In this document: positions 56,837 through 64,000 of the stretch, piece after piece
How positions within the stretch are numbered: position 1 is the stretch's first letter
Layout of the letters: every line of letters begins with the position of its first letter
NCBI RefSeq assembly: GCF_001704415.2
Contig: NC_030823.1
Coordinates: 74,338,458 to 74,402,457 of the forward strand
Length of the DNA: 64,000 nucleotides
DNA from: Capra hircus
Lineage: Eukaryota; Chordata; Mammalia; Artiodactyla; Bovidae
Direction of reading: 5' to 3'
Translations under genes and position numbers: made by a program
Notes under the pieces: generated by a model
The model's input: the letters and a program-made list of their open reading frames with translations, nothing else
Databases searched by the model: none
Told to the model about the DNA's origin: nothing

Positions 56837-57031
56837 CTTTACACTCTGGTGGGTCACTGCTCCATCTGTTATGATCCACACAAATAAGGGTAGTTTCTCC
56901 AATAAGAGAATATTCATCTGGCCCATTTGAAGGGTTACACCTATACATCACTACTTCACTGTACTGATATACTTCCTTATACTGGGTGAATCTTCCATTC
57001 GTTATATTTCCAGGTGGTGTACACAGAATTA
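56837..57031 (-). CDS. CD46-like: SCR3 exon (195 nt)
   Basis: A full SCR domain of 65 codons in one exon. The acceptor is CTTTTTAAG (poor pyrimidine tract) and the donor AAAG|GTAATC. In phase 1 it starts (C E)IILCTPPGNITNGRF, with cysteines in LCTPP, MYRCNPS, LICVDH and PPECK and the Trp in RWSSDPPEC. The block YRCNPSNGPDEYSLIGE is a clear CD46 SCR3 signature (human: SCDPAPGPDPFSLIGE). NIT is a potential N-glycosylation site. All family cysteines are kept and no stop is seen. The human counterpart has about the same length. Confidence 0.96.
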
Positions 57032-57834
57032 CTTAAAAAGGGAGGAAAAAGGACACGAAGTAAAAGCAAAATATTAAGACAGCATTAGCAAAGTCCTATG
57101 GATTGCCTTCATATAATTCATTAACATATGATTAATATACTCCAGTTGTGAATTCGATATACGTTTAAAAGAAAGCCTCTATGTGAATATGTATTATCCC
57201 AAAATCAAGCCATTAATGTAGAAAAAACTTATTTTCTGAAATATGAAATACATATTTATCTGCAAGGCCATGCTAAGTTTTGCTCTTATCATCATGAAAG
57301 ATGCTGACAATTTAATGCTAAAATATACTTGTGATTAAAAAGGTAACTCAGTGCTAGCTGAAAAATACTTTATGATTTATAAATATCTCCATTCACAAAT
57401 TGGTTGTTCACATTAATATTGAGTATCACTGTCATTTTTCACTTTCATCCCAATGATGTATGGTTAAATTTTTCATATACAGCTGTCTGATTTTCCAGTA
57501 GACTAGATCCAAATGTGTTCCTTTAAATCAGATATTGAAGTAACTTGCAAAAATATGAAACAATGATACAATTCCCACTCTATTTGTTCTGGAAAATTTT
57601 GACTTTTCATAAAAATATGTTGCATATATTTATATGTATTGCAGCTAACACTTCTTAAAAATGAGTTAATAATTATTTTGAAAACTTTTCATTTTTAATT
57701 GCAATATAATAAATATCAAGAGACATAACCCATATGAAGAGAAGTTCTTTGGTGTCTATGTTAATTTAAAAGCATAAAAAGGTCATAAAGTTTGAGAACT
57801 GCTGCTCTGTATTCTAAACAGAAGACATACTTAC
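57032..57834. other. Intron between SCR2 and SCR3 exons
   Basis: An 803-bp AT-rich intron without recognisable transposons, one of the few clean introns of the window. Confidence 0.75.
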
Positions 57835-57920
57835 TTTCACAAATTGGGAGATTATCACTCCAGTTCATATTATCTCCAGAAATTTCACAATATATAATTT
57901 TTGCTCCAATCAGATAAAAA
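57835..57920 (-). CDS. CD46-like: second half of SCR2 (86 nt)
   Basis: An 86-nt exon with acceptor CTCATTTAG and strong donor GAAA|GTAAGTATGT. It reads FYLIGAKIIYCEISGDNMNWSD then NLPICE, with the last two SCR cysteines and the Trp. In CD46, SCR2 is split over two exons, and the second is also 86 nt in human with the YYLIGEEILYC start, a strong match in size, phase and sequence. The partner exon (first half of SCR2) was not found up to 64000, so the intron upstream is at least 6 kb. Confidence 0.94.
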
Positions 57921-58239
57921 CTAAATGAGAGAAAAAAGTTAGCATGTCCTTTAAGCTATTACAAGATGTATATAATAATCAAAAATGTTTTATATGATGG
58001 TTTCTCTGTACTATAGTAATTTGAGTGAGAAATTTTCTGAATATAATGGATGTCCTAAATCTGCAACTCAATCAAACAGAGAGTTTCTGCATGTGGACCC
58101 ACTTTGGCCTACAGTAAAATGTGTAAATTACTGTCACGCTGGTCAGTGTAGCTCCTCTGCTCCCTCTGGCAAGTGTGTTACACGCTGACTTCTACTGTTT
58201 GCTGACACCATTTTGCTCAGTAAGGACTGAGCAGAGAGA
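57921..58239. other. Intron DNA, nothing recognised
   Basis: No exon or repeat is recognised. Confidence 0.4.
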
Positions 58240-58565
58240 TCAGGGCCCTAGAACTTGCCTGCCTGGATTCAAGTTCCAGCTCCATGACTTCCTTGAGCTT
58301 GGGAAATCCCTTGCTGCTGCTGCTGCTAAGTCGCGTCAGTCATGTCTTACTCTGTGTGACCCCATGGACAGCAGCCCACCAGGCCCCTCGGTCCACGGGA
58401 TTCTCTAGACAAGAACACTGGAGTGGGTTGCCATTTCCTTCTCCGGGAAATCCCTTAATGCTTCCTTAACGCTTCCCCTACATAACTCATGGGATTGTTC
58501 TGAGGATTGGATGGGTTAGTCTCTGGCACATAGTGAGTACTAGGTAAATTTTAACTTTTATTAAT
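58240..58565 (+). mobile_element. MIR element split by a Bov SINE
   Basis: MIR text CTGCCTGGATTCAAGTTCCA and CATGACTTCCTTGAGCTTGG at 58250-58300 continues after the SINE as GATTGTTCTGAGGATTGGATG, CTGGCACATAGTGAGTACT. The inner SINE has its own target-site duplication. Confidence 0.87.
58313..58444 (-). mobile_element. Bov-A SINE in MIR, 12-bp target-site duplication
   Basis: Reverse Bov-A unit with a (GCT)n end. GGGAAATCCCTT stands at 58301-58312 and 58445-58456. Confidence 0.96.
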
Positions 58566-58569
58566 ATTT

Positions 58570-59030
58570 TTTTAGATCAGAATACACACCCACCTTATTT
58601 TACTGCTCTTAACATTTTGAGATTTTAACAAACTGAAGGTGTATGGCAACCCTGCATCGAACAAGTTCATTTGTGCCATTTTCCTAACAAGGTTTGCTCA
58701 CATTCATTTCTCTTGTCACATTTTGATAAATATCACTTATTCCAAGCTTGTTGCTATTATAATATTTGTTGTGGTCATCTGTGATCAACGCTATTTAATG
58801 TTACTGCTATGACTCACTGAAGGTTCAGATTATAACCATTCCCCTCTCCAGGGGATCTTCCCAACCCAGGGACTGAACCTGGGTCTCCCACATTGCAGGC
58901 AGATTCTTTACCATCTGAGTCACTAGGGAAGCCCTAACAATTTTTGGCAATATGCCATTTAAAAATTAAGGGATCTACATTTTTTAGACATAATTCCATT
59001 ACAGACTTAGTAGACTATGGTACAGTGTTC
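58570..59030 (+). mobile_element. Tigger-like DNA transposon remnant, part 1
   Basis: TATGGCAACCCTGCATCGAA, GTCACATTTTGATAAATATC and GGTCATCTGTGATCAACGC resemble a mariner/Tigger-class element from memory, continued after the SINE fragment by TTTTTTAGACATAATTCCATT. The matching end lies after the BovB at 59723-59800. Confidence 0.62.
58848..58934 (-). mobile_element. Bov-tA SINE head fragment
   Basis: The tRNA-derived half only, in reverse (CCAGGGGATCTTCCCAACCC to CACTAGGGAAGCCC). Confidence 0.87.
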
Positions 59031-59031
59031 A

Positions 59032-59722
59032 CTTCAGTTCAGTCGCTCAGTCGTGTCCAACTCTTTGCGACCCCATGAATCGCAGCACGCCAGGCCTCCC
59101 TGTCCATCACCAACTCCCGGAGCTCACTCAGACTCATGTCCATCGAGTCAGTGATGCCATCCAGCCATCTCATCCTCTGTCGTCCCCTTCTCTTCCTGCC
59201 CCCAATCCCTCCCAGCATCAGAGTCTTTTCCAATGAGTCAACTCTTCGCATGAGGTGGCCAAAGTACTGGAGTTTCAGCTTTAGCATCATTTCTTTCAAA
59301 GAAATCCCAGGGCTGATCTCCTTCAGAATGGACTGGTTGGATCTCCTTGCAGTCCAAGAGACTCTCAAGAGTCTTCTCCAACATCACAGTTCAAAAGCAT
59401 CAATTCTTCGGCGCTCAGCCTTCTTCACAGTCCAACTCTCACATCCATACATGACCACAGGAAAAACCATAGCCTTGACTAGATGGACCTTTGTTGGCAA
59501 AGTAATGTCTCTGCTTTTGAATATGCTATCTAGGTTGGTCATAACTTTCCTTCCAAGGAGTAAGCGTCTTTTAATTTCATGGCTGCAATCACCATCCACA
59601 GTGATTTGGGAGCCCAACAAGATAAAGTCTGACGCTGTTTCCACTGTTTCCCCATCTATTTCCCATGAAGTGATGGGACCAGATGCCATGATCTTCGTTT
59701 TCTGAACATTGAGCTTTAAGTG
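59032..59722 (-). mobile_element. BovB LINE 3' end inserted in Tigger-like remnant
   Basis: Well-kept C-terminal ORF2 (frame 59384-59689, 101 codons, and 59039-59368, 109 codons) and tail. It separates the two parts of the Tigger-like element. Confidence 0.94.
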
Positions 59723-59800
59723 TAAACATATATAAGAAATTCATTTGACTTGCTCTATTGCAGTGGTCTGGAAATGAACCTGTAATATCTCTGAGGTATG
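59723..59800 (+). mobile_element. Tigger-like DNA transposon remnant, part 2
   Basis: CTATTGCAGTGGTCTGGAAA and AATATCTCTGAGGTATGTC match the terminal region of the same family as part 1. Confidence 0.65.
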
Positions 59801-61135
59801 TCTTCACCTTCCTAGGAGTAGCACAGGAATACCCCTACTTGGTGAAAGCTTCTCTGATGATTTAAATTCACAATATACTCTCCTCCTTCTGGAAGTTCAC
59901 TGTAATGATTGTGAGTGATTCTATGTATTTGATACTTCTTCTCACTATTATTCTTTGATGCCTCTCTGTATATGCTGTATTTCTCAAGAAGGATACAACC
60001 TCTTTAGGAAGAATCTATGTATCAAACTTTTGGCATTCCTCAAAGTACCTAGCAGGGTCTCTCTCTATAAATACTCACTGAATGTTCCATTATTTCTAGT
60101 TGATTAAGTTAAATATACCCTATCTGCTTCCAGCCGACTCTTCTACAAGACTCATTCATTGATTCTAGATTATAATGTTTCTTTTGGGTATGATGGCAAT
60201 TTAAGAGGCATCGGGAATCTGTCTCCCCACCTTGATAACAGTTGCATGGGTAGAATCTGCCTGATGTCAATATTTTGGAACTCTGACTTCTGTTGATGGT
60301 TTACAATGTCCATGTGAAGACTTAGGTAAATTGGCTTATTTTGGTCCATTTCAACTCTTACCTTAGCACAGTGGTAGCTACCCATCCTCACCCATAGCAG
60401 TGTGGCAGGGTTCTCTGCATGTGTTCCCAGAACAGCTTACAAGTTGCCTGTGGGAGCCAAGCTGTTCAAAAAGGACCCTGTCCTCCAAATATGAGGATCT
60501 GTGTTCTTATCACTAATAGCTGCTTCTGATCACAGATAATTAGATAAAGAAACAGGCAGCCATTTTCGACACACCTCCCCCTACTCTTGTAATCCCCTTC
60601 TGCCCTGGCTGAAGTAACTTTCAAGGGGCTTAAATATCAAGTGCCCTTTGTTCCCCACTTCATTTTTAATTTTTCCCCTTATAGGGGCCAGACATTAAAT
60701 ACTAGGGCATTCAAAAGCAGCTGCGCACGCAGGAAAATAGGACAGTGGTGATGTATGCCCAGGGGATGGCTCAGGAAAGACCTGAACATTTTCCAGTTTG
60801 TACATCAGGCTGATATTCAGCACAGAGCCATTAATCAACTATTAAAATAAATAGTCCGCCTTGCATTTGGTGCTTTGCCTGTGGGGTGGCATCATTGAGA
60901 ACTTCCTTCTGCAAGTTGCCCCAAAATACACTCTTACAAATGGTCTCCCATTTAGGGATGCCCATATTTAGGTATGCTCACCTAAATCTCCACGCTGCCA
61001 ACTGCCATAAGAACAAATGTGGCTGTGCCAACAAACTGCCTCCAGAAGGAAGTCAAATAATGCCTCTCCACTGGCGCCTGCTTTGACTTCACAGAGGCCT
61101 CCTGCCTACCCCCATGGGTAGGCCCTCAGTAATAT
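59801..61135. other. Intron DNA, nothing recognised
   Basis: Mostly unique-looking sequence. I looked for the first SCR2 exon and for SCR1 on the minus strand and found neither. A weak old-repeat flavour is present near 60030-60100. Confidence 0.4.
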
Positions 61136-61940
61136 TTGAAAAACGAAAACAAAATGACTGGCTTAAGGATGTTTAAAGAACTAAAGGAAGAAATCATGAA
61201 GTCAAGAGAATATGTGTGAAACATGGAAATCTCAAACGGGAGGCAGAAGAACTGGAAAGAAACCTCAAGGAACTTCTGGAGTTGAAAAGCACAATAACGG
61301 ATGTTAAAAATCCATGGGAGGCACATTTGACCAAAAAGAAGAAAGGATCAGAGAACTTGAATACAGGAGAATGGAAATTAGTGTCTCTGAGGAACAGAAA
61401 GAGAAGAGACTAAAGAAAAATGAACAGAGCCTAAAAAAATCTTTGGAACTGTGGAACACCAACAGATTTAACCAACATATACAATGTAGGACTCTCAGAA
61501 AGAGACAATGTAGAGAAGATAGCAGAGAGAGAACATTTGAAAAAATAATGGCAGAAAACTATCCGAATTTGATTAAAGATGTGAATATAAACATGGCAAA
61601 ATCTCAATGCACCCTAAGATGAACTCAAACGCATAATGCTCATGCTTTCAAAAGACAAAGACAAAGAGAGAACATTGAAAGTTGCAAGAAAGAGAGAGGA
61701 TAATCACATAGAGAGGATTCTAAACAAGATCATGAAATTTCTCATTAGGAACTCAGAACCCCAAGACAGTGAGTACATATACGCAAAGTGCTAAAAGAAA
61801 AAACAAAAAACAACTGTCAAACAAAAATCCCCTACCCAGGAAAAAAACTGTTCTTCGAAAGTTATGGAGAAATTAGGGCCTTTCCAGGAATTAAAACAGA
61901 CAAAGACTGTGACCACTAGGCTACTGTTGACCCACACCTC
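61136..61940 (+). mobile_element. Old L1 ORF1 remnant
   Basis: Degenerate ORF1 coiled-coil and RRM-side text: LKELLELKSTITDVKNPWE, SEEQKEKRLKKNEQSLKK and KIMAENYPNLIKDVNINMAK appear in shifting frames (61216-61413 and 61314-61622). Confidence 0.88.
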
Positions 61941-62117
61941 CACTGGAGACTCCTGGACATGCACAGACTTCTGGGGAAATGAGGTGTGCATGGTGCTGGC
62001 CGTGTTTTGTAACAGAGAATCTGGATGTGTCTCAGAGAATTTCTGACCTTTTAAGAATATTTTGGGTTATAGCTGTTGAACATGACAACCGATGTAATGA
62101 ATACTCATTCTCATGCT
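61941..62117. other. Short unassigned spacer
   Basis: No feature recognised. Confidence 0.35.
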
Positions 62118-62603
62118 CTTCAGTTCAGTTCAGTCGCTCAGTCGTGTCCAACTCTTTGCGACCCCATGAACCGCAGCACACCAGGCCTCCCTGTCCGTCA
62201 TCAGCTCCTGGAGTTCACCCAAAGCCATGTCCATTGAGTCAGTGATGCCATCCAACCATCTTATCCTCTGTCATCCCCTTCTCCTCCTGCCCCCAATCCC
62301 TCCCAGCATCAGAGTCTTTTCTAATGAGTTAACTCTTTGCATGAGGTGGCCAAAGTACTGGAGTTTCAGCTTCAACATCAGTCCTTCCAGTGAACACCCA
62401 GGACTGATCTCCTTTAGGATGGACTGTTTGGATCTCCTTGCAGTCCAAGGGACTCTCAAGAGTCTTCTCCAACACCACAGTTCAAAAGTATCAATTCTTC
62501 AGCGCTCAGACTTCTTCACAGTCCAACTCTCACATCCATACATGACCACTGGAAACACCATAGCCTTGACTAGACGGATCTTTGTTGGCAAAGTAATGTC
62601 TCT
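62118..62603 (-). mobile_element. BovB LINE 3' end, part 1 (split by L1)
   Basis: Tail and C-terminal ORF2 in reverse to CAAAGTAATGTCTCT, where an L1 enters. The rest is at 63891-64000. Confidence 0.95.
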
Positions 62604-63890
62604 TCACCTTGCTTATATTTTCCTTTGTTGTGCAGAAGCTTTTAATTTTAATTAGATCCCATTTGTTTATTTTTGCTTTTATTTCCAGAATTCTGGGAGG
62701 TGGATCATAGAGGATCCTGCTGTGATTTATGTCTGAGAGTGTTTTGCCTATGTTCTCCTCTAGGAGTTTTATAGTTTCTGATCTTACATTTAGATCTTTA
62801 ATCCATTTTGAGTTTATTTTTGTGCACGGTGTTAGAAAGTGATCTAGTTTCATTCTTTTACAAGTGGTTGATCTGAATGGGAGAAAATAATAGCAAATGA
62901 AGCAACTGACAAACAACTAATCTCAAAAATATACAAGCAACTTATGCAGCTCAATTCCAGAAAAATAAACGACCCAATCAAAAAATGGGCCAAAGAACTA
63001 AATAGACATTTCTCCAAAGAAGACATACAGATGGCTAACAAACACATGAAAAGATGCTCAACATCACTCATTATTAGAGAAATGCAAATCAAAACCACAA
63101 TGAGGTATCACTTCACACCAGTCAGAATGGCTGCGATCCAAAAATCTGCAAGCAATAAATGCTGGAGAGGGTGTGGAGAAAAGGGGACCCTCCTACACTG
63201 TTGGTGGGAATGCAAACTAGTACAGCCACTATGGAGAACAGTGTGGAGATTCCTTAAAAAATTGCAAATAGAACTACCTTATGACCCAGCAATCCCACTG
63301 TTGGGCATACACACCGAGGAAACCAGAATTGAAAGAGACACATGTACCCCAATGTTCATCGCAGCACTGTTTATAATAGCCAGGACATGTAAACAACCTA
63401 GATGTCCATCAGCAGATGAATGGATAAGAAAGCTGTGGTACATATACACAATGGAGTATTACTCAGCCGTTAAAAAGAATTCATTTGAATCAGTTCTGAT
63501 GAGATGGATGAAACTGGAGCCAATTATACAGAGTGAAGTAAGCCAGAAAGAAAAACACCAATACAGTATACTAACACATATATATGGAATTTAGGAAGAT
63601 GGCAATGATGACCCTGTATGCAAGACAGGAAAAAAGACACAGCTGTGTATAACGGACTTTTGGACTCAGAGGGAGAGGGAGAAGGTGGGATGATTTGGGA
63701 GAATGGGAATTCTAACATGTATACTGTCATGTAAGAATTGAATCGCCAGTCCATGTCTGACATAGGGTGCAGCATGCTTGGGGCTGGTGCATGGGGATGA
63801 CCCAGAGAGATGTTGTGGGGAGGGAGGTGGGAGGAGGGGTTCATGTTTGGGAACGCATGTAAGAATTAAAGATTTTAAAATTAAAAAAAA
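62604..63890 (+). mobile_element. 5'-inverted ruminant L1 insertion
   Basis: A 3' part of L1 in which the first roughly 270 bp (62604-62875) are reversed ORF2 and the remainder is forward. The forward part carries the frame 62944-63594, 216 codons, intact to the ORF2 stop and including the Cys-rich motif CWRGCGEKGTLLHCWWEC. It then has the 3' UTR and poly(A) at 63880-63893. The duplication AAAGTAATGTCTCT stands at 62590-62603 and 63891-63904. This is the form left by twin-primed L1 insertion. Confidence 0.96.
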
Positions 63891-64000
63891 AAAGTAATGT
63901 CTCTGCTTTTGAATATGCTATCTAGGTTGGTCATAACTTTCCTTCCAAGGAGTAAGTGTCTTTTAATTTCATGGCTACAATCACCATCTGCAGTGATTTT
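63891..64000 (-). mobile_element. BovB LINE, part 2 (continues past window)
   Basis: The interrupted BovB resumes at AAAGTAATGTCTCTGCTTTT and continues to the window end. Confidence 0.94.

Larger units (their letters stand above)
26303..64000 (-). other. CD46-like complement regulator gene, 3' part
   Basis: This is the extent of a membrane cofactor protein-type gene, listed exon by exon below. CD46 family proteins bind C3b and C4b on the cell surface and act as cofactors for factor I. The family layout is signal peptide, four SCR (sushi) domains, Ser/Thr/Pro segment, membrane span and tail. Here I see SCR2 (second half), SCR3, SCR4, one STP exon, a juxtamembrane exon and two membrane/tail exons, all joined in phase 1. 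Signal peptide, SCR1 and the first half of SCR2 must lie beyond 64000. The introns are filled with BovB, L1 and SINEs. The membrane and tail exons differ from the bovine CD46 I recall, so it may be a paralogue rather than the reference CD46 gene. Confidence 0.85.

Noticed and set aside
62530..62916. 128-aa minus-strand frame
   Set aside because: It joins the BovB C-terminus to the inverted 5' segment of the L1 by chance; it is a chimera of two transposons.
57921..64000. First half of SCR2 and SCR1 of the CD46-like gene
   Set aside because: No minus-strand segment with the expected cysteine spacing and splice sites was found; they must lie outside the window.

Overview
The window is mammalian nuclear DNA from a ruminant, most likely a bovid. 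It is packed with RTE-type BovB LINEs, their tRNA-derived and BovB-tail-derived SINEs (Bov-tA, Bov-A, Bov-A2), cetartiodactyl CHR SINEs and ruminant-type L1s. There are no bacterial-style operons. Nearly all long reading frames belong to decayed retroelements, and BovB alone covers roughly a quarter of the window by my count.

The only protein-coding host gene I can support is a complement-regulator gene of the CD46 (membrane cofactor protein) type on the minus strand. It enters from beyond position 64000 and runs leftwards. Its visible exons, in transcript order, are: second half of SCR2 (57835-57920), SCR3 (56837-57031), SCR4 (46886-47071), a Ser/Thr/Pro exon (46221-46265), a short juxtamembrane exon (31505-31555), and two exons that together make the transmembrane segment and a very short tail (27873-27908 and 27306-27367). 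All junctions are phase 1, with AG acceptors and GT donors, so they form one continuous frame that ends in a stop about nine residues after the membrane. The sequence resembles CD46 but differs from what I recall of the reference bovine protein, so a CD46-like paralogue is possible. SCR1 and the first half of SCR2 are not in the window.

Layout: 1-3600 is BovB and SINE debris around unassigned DNA with one possible minus-strand 3' end. Positions 3600-4750 hold an orphan CpG island with GC boxes and a CCAAT box. From 4750 to about 26000 is intergenic DNA with many BovB, L1, SINE and probable MaLR remnants, and two inverted copies of a roughly 400 bp non-LINE segment at 11.3 kb and 25.2 kb. From 26.3 to 58 kb is the 3' half of the CD46-like gene, whose introns are filled by L1 and BovB copies, including a 28-bp minisatellite and a 301-bp tandem duplication at 39 kb. 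From 58 to 64 kb the intron holds a MIR split by a SINE, Tigger-like remnants, an old L1 ORF1 remnant, and a BovB cut by a 5'-inverted L1 with a 14-bp target-site duplication.

I found no RNA gene, CRISPR array or novel multi-gene system. The points most worth following are the short-tailed CD46-like gene with its possible truncating microexon, the orphan CpG island, the inverted duplication, and several well-preserved insertion and rearrangement scars.
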